Shown here piece by piece: positions 25,738 through 34,140 of a stretch of DNA of 64,000 bases; within the stretch, counting starts at the first letter, position 1; every line of letters begins with the position of its first letter. The translations under genes and the position numbers were made by a program. Origin of the DNA: Microbacterium sp. C7(2022) (GTDB lineage Bacteria > Actinomycetota > Actinomycetes > Actinomycetales > Microbacteriaceae). Where the stretch lies: the NCBI RefSeq assembly GCF_028823665.1, contig NZ_JAPEHV010000008.1:1-64000 (forward strand). Reading direction: 5' to 3'. Below the pieces are notes generated by a model. That model saw only the letters and a program-made list of their open reading frames with translations. It did not search any database and was not told where the DNA came from.

Positions 25738-25791
25738 CAATTCGTCCAAGCCGACGCCGCTTCGCGGCGCGGCTTAACTCAGGTGTTAGGC
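25732..25791 (+). other. attC: attC site of aadB cassette
   Basis: Starts with the inverse core GCCTAAC overlapping the aadB stop and ends with GTTAGGC; the inner part (CGCCGCTTCGCGGCG) folds into a hairpin. About 60 bp, as expected for aadB. Confidence 0.9.
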
Positions 25792-25794
25792 ATC

Positions 25795-26583
25795 ATGGGT
25801 GAATTTTTCCCTGCACAAGTTTTCAAGCAGCTGTCCCACGCTCGCGCGGTGATCGAGCGCCATCTGGCTGCGACACTGGACACAATCCACCTGTTCGGAT
25901 CTGCGATCGATGGAGGGCTGAAGCCGGACAGCGACATAGACTTGCTCGTGACCGTCAGCGCCGCACCTAACGATTCGCTCCGGCAGGCGCTAATGCTCGA
26001 TTTGCTGAAAGTCTCATCACCGCCAGGCGATGGCGGAACATGGCGACCGCTGGAGCTAACTGTTGTCGCTCGAAGCGAAGTAGTGCCTTGGCGCTATCCG
26101 GCGCGGCGTGAGCTTCAGTTCGGTGAGTGGCTCCGCCACGACATCCTTTCCGGAACGTTCGAGCCTGCCGTTCTGGATCACGATCTTGCGATTTTGCTGA
26201 CCAAGGCGAGGCAACACAGCCTTGCGCTTCTAGGCCCATCCGCAGCCACGTTTTTCGAGCCGGTGCCGAAGGAGCATTTCTCCAAGGCGCTTTTCGACAC
26301 TATTGCCCAGTGGAATGCAGAGTCGGATTGGAAGGGTGACGAGCGGAACGTCGTTCTTGCTCTTGCTCGCATTTGGTACAGCGCTTCAACTGGTCTCATT
26401 GCTCCTAAGGACGTTGCTGCCGCATGGGTATCGGAGCGTTTGCCTGCCGAGCATCGGCCCCTCATCTGCAAGGCACGCGCGGCGTACCTGGGTAGCGAGG
26501 ACGACGACCTAGCAATGCGCGTCGAAGAGACGGCCGCGTTCGTTCGATATGCCAAAGCAACGATTGAGAGAATCTTGCGTTGA
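25795..26583 (+). CDS. aadA5: Aminoglycoside 3''-adenylyltransferase, AadA5/AadA4 type
   Basis: 262-residue ANT(3'') enzyme beginning MGEFFPAQVFKQLSHARAVI, with HLFGSAIDGGLKPDSDIDLL (nucleotidyltransferase GS and DxD motifs) and WRYPARRELQFGEW. It confers streptomycin and spectinomycin resistance. I recognise it as the aadA5/aadA4 lineage; the exact allele needs an alignment. Second cassette of the array, 25786-26680. The usual partner dfrA17 is absent; aadB takes its place. Confidence 0.92.
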   Translation: MGEFFPAQVFKQLSHARAVIERHLAATLDTIHLFGSAIDGGLKPDSDIDLLVTVSAAPNDSLRQALMLDLLKVSSPPGDGGTWRPLELTVVARSEVVPWRYPARRELQFGEWLRHDILSGTFEPAVLDHDLAILLTKARQHSLALLGPSAATFFEPVPKEHFSKALFDTIAQWNAESDWKGDERNVVLALARIWYSASTGLIAPKDVAAAWVSERLPAEHRPLICKARAAYLGSEDDDLAMRVEETAAFVRYAKATIERILR

Positions 26584-26628
26584 GCGGCATGTGCGAAAAG
26601 TGCATCGACCCGCGCCGAGGGCATCTGA

Positions 26629-26686
26629 TGCCTAACTCGGCGTTCAAGCGGACGGGCTGCGCCCGCCGCTCAACTATGCGTTAGAT
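26629..26686 (+). other. attC: attC site of aadA cassette and start of 3' conserved segment
   Basis: GCCTAAC at 26630-26636 to GTTAGAT at 26680-26686, with a GGGC...GCCC hairpin inside. The GTTAGAT end marks the junction to the 3' conserved segment. Confidence 0.88.
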
Positions 26687-26788
26687 GCACTAAGCACATA
26701 ATTGCTCACAGCCAAACTATCAGGTCAAGTCTGCTTTTATTATTTTTAAGCGTGCATAATAAGCCCTACACAAATTGGGAGATATATC

Positions 26789-27136
26789 ATGAAAGGCTGG
26801 CTTTTTCTTGTTATCGCAATAGTTGGCGAAGTAATCGCAACATCCGCATTAAAATCTAGCGAGGGCTTTACTAAGCTTGCCCCTTCCGCCGTTGTCATAA
26901 TCGGTTATGGCATCGCATTTTATTTTCTTTCTCTGGTTCTGAAATCCATCCCTGTCGGTGTTGCTTATGCAGTCTGGTCGGGACTCGGCGTCGTCATAAT
27001 TACAGCCATTGCCTGGTTGCTTCATGGGCAAAAGCTTGATGCGTGGGGCTTTGTAGGTATGGGGCTCATAATTGCTGCCTTTTTGCTCGCCCGATCCCCA
27101 TCGTGGAAGTCGCTGCGGAGGCCGACGCCATGGTGA
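26789..27136 (+). CDS. qacEdelta1: Truncated small multidrug resistance exporter QacEdelta1
   Basis: 115-residue SMR protein ([20 protein letters not shown], with the conserved membrane Glu) whose C-terminus is replaced by the sul1 fusion sequence ([17 protein letters not shown]). It gives weak quaternary ammonium resistance at best. ATG is preceded by TTGGGAG. It overlaps sul1 by seven bases. Its low GC relative to neighbours betrays the Gram-negative integron origin. Confidence 0.96.
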   Translation: MKGWLFLVIAIVGEVIATSALKSSEGFTKLAPSAVVIIGYGIAFYFLSLVLKSIPVGVAYAVWSGLGVVIITAIAWLLHGQKLDAWGFVGMGLIIAAFLLARSPSWKSLRRPTPW

Positions 27137-27969
27137 CGGTGTTCGGCATTCTGAATCTCACCGAGGACTCCTTCTTCGATGAGAGCCGGCGGCTAGACCC
27201 CGCCGGCGCTGTCACCGCGGCGATCGAAATGCTGCGAGTCGGATCAGACGTCGTGGATGTCGGACCGGCCGCCAGCCATCCGGACGCGAGGCCTGTATCG
27301 CCGGCCGATGAGATCAGACGTATTGCGCCGCTCTTAGACGCCCTGTCCGATCAGATGCACCGTGTTTCAATCGACAGCTTCCAACCGGAAACCCAGCGCT
27401 ATGCGCTCAAGCGCGGCGTGGGCTACCTGAACGATATCCAAGGATTTCCTGACCCTGCGCTCTATCCCGATATTGCTGAGGCGGACTGCAGGCTGGTGGT
27501 TATGCACTCAGCGCAGCGGGATGGCATCGCCACCCGCACCGGTCACCTTCGACCCGAAGACGCGCTCGACGAGATTGTGCGGTTCTTCGAGGCGCGGGTT
27601 TCCGCCTTGCGACGGAGCGGGGTCGCTGCCGACCGGCTCATCCTCGATCCGGGGATGGGATTTTTCTTGAGCCCCGCACCGGAAACATCGCTGCACGTGC
27701 TGTCGAACCTTCAAAAGCTGAAGTCGGCGTTGGGGCTTCCGCTATTGGTCTCGGTGTCGCGGAAATCCTTCTTGGGCGCCACCGTTGGCCTTCCTGTAAA
27801 GGATCTGGGTCCAGCGAGCCTTGCGGCGGAACTTCACGCGATCGGCAATGGCGCTGACTACGTCCGCACCCACGCGCCTGGAGATCTGCGAAGCGCAATC
27901 ACCTTCTCGGAAACCCTCGCGAAATTTCGCAGTCGCGACGCCAGAGACCGAGGGTTAGATCATGCCTAG
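27130..27969 (+). CDS. sul1: Sulfonamide-insensitive dihydropteroate synthase
   Basis: 279-residue Sul1 ([20 protein letters not shown] to RGLDHA). Dihydropteroate synthase motifs [16 protein letters not shown] and [11 protein letters not shown] are present. It bypasses the drug-sensitive host FolP. The stop TAG is part of CTAG (27966-27969), where the neighbouring IS481-type transposon begins; the normal continuation of the 3' conserved segment (orf5) is absent. Together with dfr at 10383 it covers both drugs of co-trimoxazole. Confidence 0.97.
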   Translation: MVTVFGILNLTEDSFFDESRRLDPAGAVTAAIEMLRVGSDVVDVGPAASHPDARPVSPADEIRRIAPLLDALSDQMHRVSIDSFQPETQRYALKRGVGYLNDIQGFPDPALYPDIAEADCRLVVMHSAQRDGIATRTGHLRPEDALDEIVRFFEARVSALRRSGVAADRLILDPGMGFFLSPAPETSLHVLSNLQKLKSALGLPLLVSVSRKSFLGATVGLPVKDLGPASLAAELHAIGNGADYVRTHAPGDLRSAITFSETLAKFRSRDARDRGLDHA

Positions 27970-28967
27970 CTGTATGAGGCCAGGACGTTGTTGACGCGTA
28001 ATGGTGTCGCGGATGCGGGCGGCTTCCCGTCATGCACACCGTGGGGCCGGTGGTAGTTGTAGTGCAGGTTCCAGGTTTCCAGCGCTTTCTCGCGCTGGTC
28101 TTCTGAGTTCCAGGTCCTTGCGTACAGGAACTCTTCAGCGAGGATGCGGTTGTAGCGTTCGACTTTCCCGTTGTGCTTGGGCGTGTAGGGCTTCGTACGG
28201 CGGTGCTCCGCGCCATTCAGAGCGGCGGCGAATGCCGCGGAGCGGTAGCAAGCGCCATTGTCGGTGATGATTCGCTCGATCCGGGTGATGCCGTGAGCGG
28301 CGAACCACACCCGGGCGCGGTTCAGGAACGAGACGGCGGTGGTGGCCCGTTCGTTCTCGAGCGATTCAGTGTATGCCAGGCGGGTGTGCCCGTCGATTGC
28401 GGAATGGAGGTAGGCGTACCCGGCGCGTGCCCCGCGGGTTCTCGCTCGGGCGGCGGCACGAGCCTCAGGGCTGCCTTTGCCATGAGCCCGCCAACCACCG
28501 CCGTTGGGGATGCGTCCGACTTTCTTGACGTCGAGATGCACCATGTGCCCGGGATGCTTTGCCGTGATCGTCTGCACTTGCCGGTTCGTCTCGCCGTTTG
28601 GGTCGATGAATCGACGGCGGTTCAGGCCGAGCTCGGCTAGGTGCCGAGTGACGGTGCGCCGACTGATCGCAACGCCATCTCCATGCAGTTCGAAGGTGAT
28701 GCGGGATGCTGACCACTTGTGCTCGCGCCGTAGTTCCTCGATTCGCGCTAGCGTCTCGCCAGGTGTCGCGCTTGGCTGCCGGATTGGAGCAGATGAGCGG
28801 TCAAGCAGGCCGAGTTGACCGAACTTGCGGTACCGGGTTACCCACTTCGATGCGGTTGCGCGGGAGATGCCCATCTCTGCGGCGACATGCGCGAGGGGTC
28901 GAGAGCGGCAGCGCTCAATGAGTCGGCGACGGCCTTCGACTGTCAAGGGCGAGTTAGCGTGCGTCAC
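27966..28967 (-). CDS. IS481-family transposase 1
   Basis: 333-residue DDE transposase with an N-terminal helix-turn-helix (LAHVAAEMGISRATASKWVT) and integrase core MVHLDVKKVGRIP (Asp), RIITDNGACYRS (Asp) and GKVERYNRILAEE (Glu). The start is GTG at 28967, which overlaps the exporter stop (GTGA), so it is made from the exporter mRNA. The stop codon TAG is formed by the CTAG target outside the element; the last sense codon takes its final base from the same CTAG. Confidence 0.88.
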   Translation of the reverse strand: MTHANSPLTVEGRRRLIERCRSRPLAHVAAEMGISRATASKWVTRYRKFGQLGLLDRSSAPIRQPSATPGETLARIEELRREHKWSASRITFELHGDGVAISRRTVTRHLAELGLNRRRFIDPNGETNRQVQTITAKHPGHMVHLDVKKVGRIPNGGGWRAHGKGSPEARAAARARTRGARAGYAYLHSAIDGHTRLAYTESLENERATTAVSFLNRARVWFAAHGITRIERIITDNGACYRSAAFAAALNGAEHRRTKPYTPKHNGKVERYNRILAEEFLYARTWNSEDQREKALETWNLHYNYHRPHGVHDGKPPASATPLRVNNVLASYS

Positions 28968-30139
28968 TTGACCACTTCGCTCTCGGCGGGCGCGATCAGC
29001 CGGAGAAGGGGAATGGTGAGCAGCAATGCCGCTGCGGTCGTGGTGACGGCCACCCAAACGGGCCCGAGCGCACCGGGTATCACGCCGAGCGCGGCAGCGG
29101 CAAGTATGGGACCGACTGCTGCGCCGACGTTGAGTGCCGCGGTCGCGTACGAACCCGCCATGGTGGGTGCACCCGCCGCCGCATAGAGCACTCGCGTAAT
29201 CAGCGTGCTGCCGACAGCGAACCCCAACACACCCTGAGCGAAAACGAGCCCGAGCAGGGCAACGGGGTTCGTCGCGAAGAGCGCCAAGGCGACCCAGCCG
29301 AGTACAAGGACGCTTCCACCGCCCATGATGACGACGCGAGGTCGGGCGTCAGCGAGCCGTCCCGCAACGGTGACGCCGATGAAGGAACCGACGCCGAAGA
29401 GCACAAGCGCCACCGACACCCACCACTGGCTCAGGTCGGCGGTTCCCGTAACGATCGGCGCAAGGAAGGTCAGCGTTGCGAAGGTGCCGGCATTCACCAG
29501 GGCAGCCAGCATCATCGTCAGAACGAGGCGCGGAGAGGCAAGCTGCGCCAACTCCATCCGCAGCGAGGACGAATCCTTCTCGGACGTGTCGCCAGCTTGA
29601 GTGGTGAAGCCCGCGGCAATGCCGATCGCAGCGGGGACGCAGAGGAGAGCGATCGCCCAGAACGTCGACTGCCAGCCAAGGGCCGTACCAAGTACGGCAC
29701 CCGCGGGGACGCCGGCGACGGTTGCGACGGTGGTGCCCGCCAGCAGAATCGATACGGCCCGACCTTTGGCGTTGGGTGCCACGAGTTTCGTCGCCGCGCC
29801 CAGTGCGACCGCCAAGAAGCCTGCGTTGACAATCGCGGCGATCACGCGCGTGATGAACAGAACAGTGAAGTCGGGCGTCAGCGCCCCGACGACATGAGCC
29901 GCCGCGAATACAGTCACGCAACCCAAGAGTGTCGATTTCACGGGGAGGCGACGAGTGAGGGCGGCCATCGCAGGTGCGCCGATCACCATGCCCGCGGCGA
30001 ATGCCGATGTCAGGAGACCAGCTGTCCCCACGGGAACGCCGAAGTATGTGGAAATGTCGGGCACGAGGCCGGCGAGCATGAACTCGGAAGTACCCATGGC
30101 GAAGACCACCAGGGCAAGAAGATAGAGAGCGAAAGGCAT
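28964..30139 (-). CDS. Chloramphenicol exporter, Cmx/CmrA-like MFS
   Basis: 391-residue DHA1-type MFS exporter starting MPFALYLLALVVFAMGTSEF, with the drug-exporter segments GLLTSAFAAGMVIGAPAMAA and AGTTVATVAGVPAGAVLG. It is a clear but diverged paralogue of the Cmx protein at 35126-36301. ATG 30139 was chosen to match that protein's length; the ORF extends upstream without similarity. Likely exports chloramphenicol. A conserved leader block lies upstream at 30269-30330. Confidence 0.87.
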   Translation of the reverse strand: MPFALYLLALVVFAMGTSEFMLAGLVPDISTYFGVPVGTAGLLTSAFAAGMVIGAPAMAALTRRLPVKSTLLGCVTVFAAAHVVGALTPDFTVLFITRVIAAIVNAGFLAVALGAATKLVAPNAKGRAVSILLAGTTVATVAGVPAGAVLGTALGWQSTFWAIALLCVPAAIGIAAGFTTQAGDTSEKDSSSLRMELAQLASPRLVLTMMLAALVNAGTFATLTFLAPIVTGTADLSQWWVSVALVLFGVGSFIGVTVAGRLADARPRVVIMGGGSVLVLGWVALALFATNPVALLGLVFAQGVLGFAVGSTLITRVLYAAAGAPTMAGSYATAALNVGAAVGPILAAAALGVIPGALGPVWVAVTTTAAALLLTIPLLRLIAPAESEVVK

Positions 30140-30268
30140 CGAGGTAGCTCCGAAGCGAGAGTGCGAACAAGAGAACGTCTCGTCACTACGGTCAGCGCCC
30201 AGAGGACACCCGAATGTCGTGCTGCACACAGCACAGGGCAGCAGAGAGCTGAGGGCTCAGCGAAGGTG

Positions 30269-30330
30269 AGGGGCTGACGGCGTGACCGAAAGCCCCTGAG
30301 TGTCCGATTCAGGGCTCGACATGCGTCCCA
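30269..30330 (-). promoter_or_regulatory. Conserved leader/promoter block of exporter gene 1
   Basis: About 60 bp well conserved with 36415-36474 in front of the second exporter. It includes inverted AGGGGCT/AGCCCCT arms (30269-30275 and 30290-30296 region) and a shared CATGTCGAG stretch. Conservation outside the coding region of two diverged units suggests a control element, possibly a drug-responsive leader. Confidence 0.55.
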
Positions 30331-30390
30331 ATCTACCCGTCTGTGCCGCTACCCCCAAGAAACGTCAACAACCTCATGGCCAGCAACAGC

Positions 30391-30396
30391 TAGTAT
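30391..30396 (+). promoter_or_regulatory. -10 element of the PheRS-like gene leader
   Basis: TAGTAT, overlapping the CTAG at the end of transposon 1 and 7 bp before ATG 30404. Start of transcription would fall on or next to that ATG. Any -35 would lie inside the transposon end; no good -35 is visible. Confidence 0.45.
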
Positions 30397-30403
30397 TCCT
30401 CGC

Positions 30404-30475
30404 ATGAGTTGGCAGCAGCGATTTCTACACCCCCGGCCGGGTAACGGCCGCGGGGTTCTCGACGTGCGTCACTAG
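30404..30475 (+). CDS. Putative leader peptide of the PheRS-like gene
   Basis: 23-codon ORF (begins MSWQQRFLHPRP, ends LDVRH, TAG) directly after the -10 box and possibly leaderless. Its codons run through the first arms of competing hairpins, so ribosome position on it would decide which forms. It contains single Trp and Phe codons and a rare CTA Leu codon, so a plain Phe-starvation sensor is unlikely. Not proven to be translated. Confidence 0.45.
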   Translation: MSWQQRFLHPRPGNGRGVLDVRH

Positions 30476-30506
30476 CTCACCGGGTCTCCGCAGGCGCGGC
30501 CGGGGG
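30430..30506 (+). promoter_or_regulatory. Alternative-hairpin attenuator
   Basis: Segment 1 CCCCCGGCCG (30430-30439) can pair with segment 2 CGGCCGCGGGG (30445-30455) or, perfectly over ten pairs, with segment 3 CGGCCGGGGG (30497-30506). Segments 1 and 2 lie inside the leader ORF and segment 3 after its stop. This is a mutually exclusive design typical of attenuation upstream of the next gene. Confidence 0.6.
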
Positions 30507-30552
30507 ATGTTCTCATCTTTCACCAGCCCGCAACCCTATTGGAGACTCTCCT

Positions 30553-31671
30553 ATGGCTCATGCCGCATATCTGACACCTGATCAACTCTGCCGCGCTCTC
30601 GCTCTGCGCGATCTCACTGACCCTGCCCAGGGTGAGCACGCGATGCAAGCGCTCTTGAGCGCCGTGGTCGCTCCGCTCGAACGCACGTGGGGTAGCACGG
30701 TTCGTTATGTGCGCAGCTCTCCTATCGTCTCGGTCGCCGCGAACTACGATCGCCTCGGTTACGACCCAGATGACGTGACCCGCGCCCGCCGGTACACCCG
30801 ATACATCAGCCCGACGGTCATGCTGCGCAGCCACATGAGCGCGGAGCTGCCGACCGCGCTGGAGGCGTATGGCGGGCGCGCCGGCATCGACGAGCTGATC
30901 GTGGCACCAGGGCTGGTGTACCGGCGCGACGTCGTCGATCGCAGCCACGTTGGAGAACCGCACCAGGTTGACCTGTGGCGCATCCGCAGTACGGCCGACA
31001 CCCGCGACGAGGACATGCTCAACATGATCGAGGAACTAGTCGAGGCAGTCCTCCCGTGTGCGGAGTGGAGGATCACCGAGGCCGAACACCCCTACACCGT
31101 CGGAGGAAGGCAGATCGACGTTCGACACGAAGGTGAGTGGCTCGAGCTCGCCGAGTGCGGGCGCATCCATCCCGAGGTACTACGCGGCTGCGGTCTCGAT
31201 CCCGAGCAGTGGTCGGGACTGGCGCTCGGCATGGGCCTCGAACGCGCGCTCATGCTGCGCAAGGCGATTCCGGACATCCGCTACCTGCGCGCCCGCGACC
31301 CGAGGATCGCCGCTCAGATGCTCACCCTGGAACCCTGGCGGCACGTGTCTCCGCTCCCACCGGCCAGACGCGACATCTCCGTGGTCGTCGCGACCGAAGA
31401 GGACGAGGAGACCCTCGGCGACCGTGTTCGCACGGTTCTCGGCGACGACGCAGAGATGATCGAAACGGTCGAGGTGCTGGGTCGCACCGCGCATGAGGAG
31501 CTGCCCGAGGCCGCGCGATCACGCCTGAGGACTCGGCCGGGCCAGGTCAATCTGCTGCTGCGGATCATCCTCCGTCCGATCGACCAGACGCTCACCGCAG
31601 ACCAGGCGAACGCGATACGAAACACAATCTATCGGGCTCTTCATGACGGTCCGGTGATGGAACTGATCTGA
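30553..31671 (+). CDS. Single-chain phenylalanyl-tRNA synthetase-like protein (PheS plus anticodon-binding domain)
   Basis: 372-residue class II synthetase-like protein. Motif 2 is VYRRDVVDRSHVGEPHQVDL and motif 3 is GLALGMGLERALMLRKAIPD, both close to PheS; LRSHMSAELP matches the PheS LRTHTS segment. The C-terminal 95 residues (PPARRDISVVV ... QTLTADQANAIRNTIYRAL) form an FDX-ACB domain normally found at the end of PheT. It thus resembles the monomeric mitochondrial PheRS. It has no PheT editing region and no N-terminal coiled coil. I recall an annotated family 'PheS-related mystery ligase SrmL' that it probably belongs to; the substrate is unknown. ATG 30553 follows GGAGA. It lies between two chloramphenicol-resistance transposons, which suggests, but does not show, a resistance role. 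Confidence 0.82.
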   Translation: MAHAAYLTPDQLCRALALRDLTDPAQGEHAMQALLSAVVAPLERTWGSTVRYVRSSPIVSVAANYDRLGYDPDDVTRARRYTRYISPTVMLRSHMSAELPTALEAYGGRAGIDELIVAPGLVYRRDVVDRSHVGEPHQVDLWRIRSTADTRDEDMLNMIEELVEAVLPCAEWRITEAEHPYTVGGRQIDVRHEGEWLELAECGRIHPEVLRGCGLDPEQWSGLALGMGLERALMLRKAIPDIRYLRARDPRIAAQMLTLEPWRHVSPLPPARRDISVVVATEEDEETLGDRVRTVLGDDAEMIETVEVLGRTAHEELPEAARSRLRTRPGQVNLLLRIILRPIDQTLTADQANAIRNTIYRALHDGPVMELI

Positions 31672-31900
31672 ATACGATAAGCCCATGCTGTGGTGGCTCT
31701 GCGTCGCCGTAGCAGGGGCTTATCAGATGTGCTTGGCGTGTCACTGGATGCTTCGAGGTGCCCGTCAGCGAATCTTGATCTATTGCATCCTTCAGGGGGC
31801 TGTACCGTGCGCCAGCCGCGCGCCAAGGCACGCGTGAGCGTATGGCTGGAGCTGCATCGCGGAAGTTGCCCGAGGGAAGGAGCAGTTCGCCTGGCCCGAC

Positions 31901-33091
31901 CTACCCAGAGGATCTTGCGTTCCTTGTGACGAGGATCGCACAAGGAATGTAGAGCGCAGCGGCGCAGAACCATAGAGTGCCATCGGCGTCTATCTGACTC
32001 AGGGCGAAGATCGTCGTGAAGGCAATAGGCCCGAGGATTGATGTGAGGCTGTTGAGGCTAGCGAGGTGGCCTTGCAGCCGGCCTTGGTGCTGCTCGGGAG
32101 TACGTTGGGAGAGCAGTGTCTGCAGGGCCGGGACCGTGATACTTCCGACTCCGAGTGCTGCGAGGATGGGCATCATCGCCCAGGAGCCGGTGACGAATGC
32201 GAGACCTATGAGACCCGACGCGTCGGCGACAATGCCGAGATAGATCGTTCTAGTTTCGCCGAGTCGCGTCACGACCCGTCCGGTGAGGACGGCCTGAACA
32301 AGCACCTGCACCAGACCGAAGAGGGACAAGGAAATCCCGACTTCGACGGGGCTCCAGTCGAGACGTTGTTGCGTGAACAGAACCCACGTCGAGCCGGGGG
32401 CCTGGCCGATGAGCTGTACGAGGCCGAAAGCCGCAATGAGGGGCACCACCCCCTGGATAGCTTGGAGTCGAAAAGGCGCAGACGTCGATGCTGACTCCTG
32501 TGACTTGATTGGGAGATCTGGTCTTGTCTCGTGCAGCATGCTCAAGCTGAGAGTGAGATTCACCGCCGTCAGGAGAGCAGCTACGAGGAACGGCAAATGG
32601 GGTGAGAAGCCACCGAAGAGACCGCCGATTACGGGGCCGGCGATCATTCCTCCGCCGTAGCACGCCCCGAGCCATCCGTATCGCTTGGCCCGCTCTGCGG
32701 GTGGGGTGACGTCGGCGATCACGGTGGCGGTCACGGCATTTGTTGCCCCGGTGATGCCCGCGACAGCCCGTGCTACGTAGAAGACCCAGAGGGTCGAAGT
32801 CAAGGCCAGAATGAGATAGTCGACAGTCGCGCCGGCCAAGGAAGCCAACAGTACTCGACGGCGGCCGAAGCGATCGGACAGTCTGCCCAGTACCGGAGCG
32901 CAAAGGAACTGCATTACCGCGTAGAGCGCGGTAAGCAATCCGACATGCATGGGGATAGTGCTTGCGGCCGAGCCGACCTGACCCAGTAGTGCGGGCAGGA
33001 TCGGGAGAACCAGGCCTAGCCCCATGGCGTCGAGGCTGGCGGTAGTGAGCACCATGGCGACGGTTCCGCTGTGTGGGTGACGAGGTTGCAC
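31901..33091 (-). CDS. tet(33): Tetracycline efflux protein, Tet(33)/Tet(Z) type
   Basis: 396-residue MFS proton antiporter. Tet signatures: GLGLVLPILPALL (helix 1), GRLSDRFGRRRVLL (loop 2-3), ARAVAGITGATNAVTATVIAD (helix 5) and AKRYGWLGACYGGGMIAGPV. It exports Mg-tetracycline. I place it in the corynebacterial Tet(33)/Tet(Z) group from overall pattern and its divergent TetR; the exact class needs alignment. The start is taken as GTG 33091, which lies at the operator edge without a ribosome binding site and so implies a leaderless mRNA; ATG 33055 is an alternative. The longer frame to 33148 would overlap tetR. Confidence 0.85.
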   Translation of the reverse strand: MQPRHPHSGTVAMVLTTASLDAMGLGLVLPILPALLGQVGSAASTIPMHVGLLTALYAVMQFLCAPVLGRLSDRFGRRRVLLASLAGATVDYLILALTSTLWVFYVARAVAGITGATNAVTATVIADVTPPAERAKRYGWLGACYGGGMIAGPVIGGLFGGFSPHLPFLVAALLTAVNLTLSLSMLHETRPDLPIKSQESASTSAPFRLQAIQGVVPLIAAFGLVQLIGQAPGSTWVLFTQQRLDWSPVEVGISLSLFGLVQVLVQAVLTGRVVTRLGETRTIYLGIVADASGLIGLAFVTGSWAMMPILAALGVGSITVPALQTLLSQRTPEQHQGRLQGHLASLNSLTSILGPIAFTTIFALSQIDADGTLWFCAAALYIPCAILVTRNARSSG

Positions 33092-33122
33092 TTTATCAAC
33101 GATAAAGTTATCGATGATAAAG
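33091..33122. promoter_or_regulatory. Twin tet operators
   Basis: CTTTATC-AAC-GATAAAG (33091-33107) and TTATC-GAT-GATAA (33108-33120) are adjoining palindromes filling the only 38 bp between the divergent tetA and tetR starts. TetR bound here blocks both promoters. Confidence 0.88.
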
Positions 33123-33129
33123 TTCAAGT

Positions 33130-33711
33130 ATGACTCAGGCGCGGACACGGCTGGACCGAACGGCAGTTCTCTGCGGTGCTCGCGAGGTTCTCGACAGAAC
33201 TGGGCTTGACGGCTTCACGACCCGCGTATTGGCGGCCCACCTGCAGGTGCGGCAGCCGGGGCTCTACTGGCATTTCCCCACGAAGGCTGATTTGTTGTCT
33301 GCGCTGGCTGCGGACATTCTCGAGCGTGAACACCATGCTTCGTTGCCAGAGCTAGGTGAAGGGTGGGAAGCGTTTCTGATGCGCAACGCACGAAGCTTCC
33401 GCACAGCGCTTCACGCCGTGCGTGACGGTGCGCGATTGCACGCGGGGTACCATCGGAGGCTCTGCAGTGAGTCGAGCAACCTCTCTGAGGCGCCCAGTCA
33501 ACAGATTAGGCTACTCGTGAATCAAGGCTTCGAAGAGCACTCCGCTATCAGCGCGCTGATAGCAATCAGTCGATACACGGTCGGTGTTGTATTGGAAGAA
33601 CAGGCCGGAGTACGCGACGACATCGGCAAGACCGATAACGACGACACTTTTGAATTTGGGCTCACTGCTCTGGTCGATGGACTGGCCGCAGGTCTTGAAA
33701 AACCTTTGTGA
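33130..33711 (+). CDS. tetR: Tetracycline repressor TetR
   Basis: 193-residue TetR: N-terminal helix-turn-helix (DGFTTRVLAAHLQVRQPGLYWHF, with the family's LYWHFPTKADLL) and a C-terminal TetR_C drug-binding domain (ALHAVRDGARLHAG). It releases the twin operators on binding tetracycline. ATG 33130 is almost at the operator edge, without an obvious ribosome binding site, so this mRNA too may be leaderless. Confidence 0.88.
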   Translation: MTQARTRLDRTAVLCGAREVLDRTGLDGFTTRVLAAHLQVRQPGLYWHFPTKADLLSALAADILEREHHASLPELGEGWEAFLMRNARSFRTALHAVRDGARLHAGYHRRLCSESSNLSEAPSQQIRLLVNQGFEEHSAISALIAISRYTVGVVLEEQAGVRDDIGKTDNDDTFEFGLTALVDGLAAGLEKPL

Positions 33712-34140
33712 CTCATCTCATCGTGGCGTCCCGGATCTCCTTGAGGCTGCAGGCGCAGAGCAAGGCTATTGACCCATCTGAAACTCACTTTGTCGAGATG
33801 CTGAGCTGCGCCCGACGCCGCATCATGGCTATCAGCGCCCGTCCGTCCCGCTTCACTTCTTCTCCGAGGCCCCTAGAGCAGTAGCAGCCGACCGCGCCTG
33901 TATTTGATCGTCGGATCACAGTGCGACACTATTGCAGCCCGACCTCTTCGGCGGAGATGAGGAGTATTTCCCGAGAGGCGCAGTCCGCCCCTGAGCCCCG
34001 GCTGCTCGTATCGGACCTCTGCGTCATGACGGAGCTTGCGCCTGCGTCGAGTAGTTCTGATATTCCTTCCTCGCCCCGCCCCGGAGGAGCGGACGAGCTC
34101 GTTCCTGGCCACCTCCTCAGCCTGTGGAAGAGATCGCTAG
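33712..34140. other. Intergenic stretch without a recognisable gene
   Basis: 429 bp between tetR and transposon 2. Short frames on both strands are not gene-like. Ends in CTAG (34137-34140), the left target copy of transposon 2. Confidence 0.6.

Larger units (their letters stand above)
27970..30389 (-). mobile_element. IS481-type transposon 1 with cmx-like exporter
   Basis: About 2420 bp, flanked on both sides by CTAG (27966-27969 and 30390-30393). The ends are related imperfect inverted repeats: CTGTATGAGGCCAGGACG at the left and GGCCAGCAACAG at the right, with outer parts matching in about 20 of 27 positions. Contents are an exporter gene followed by the transposase, co-oriented and overlapping. 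CTAG is the known target of IS481-family elements. The outer neighbours of the two CTAGs differ, so recombination may have changed one flank. Confidence 0.78.
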
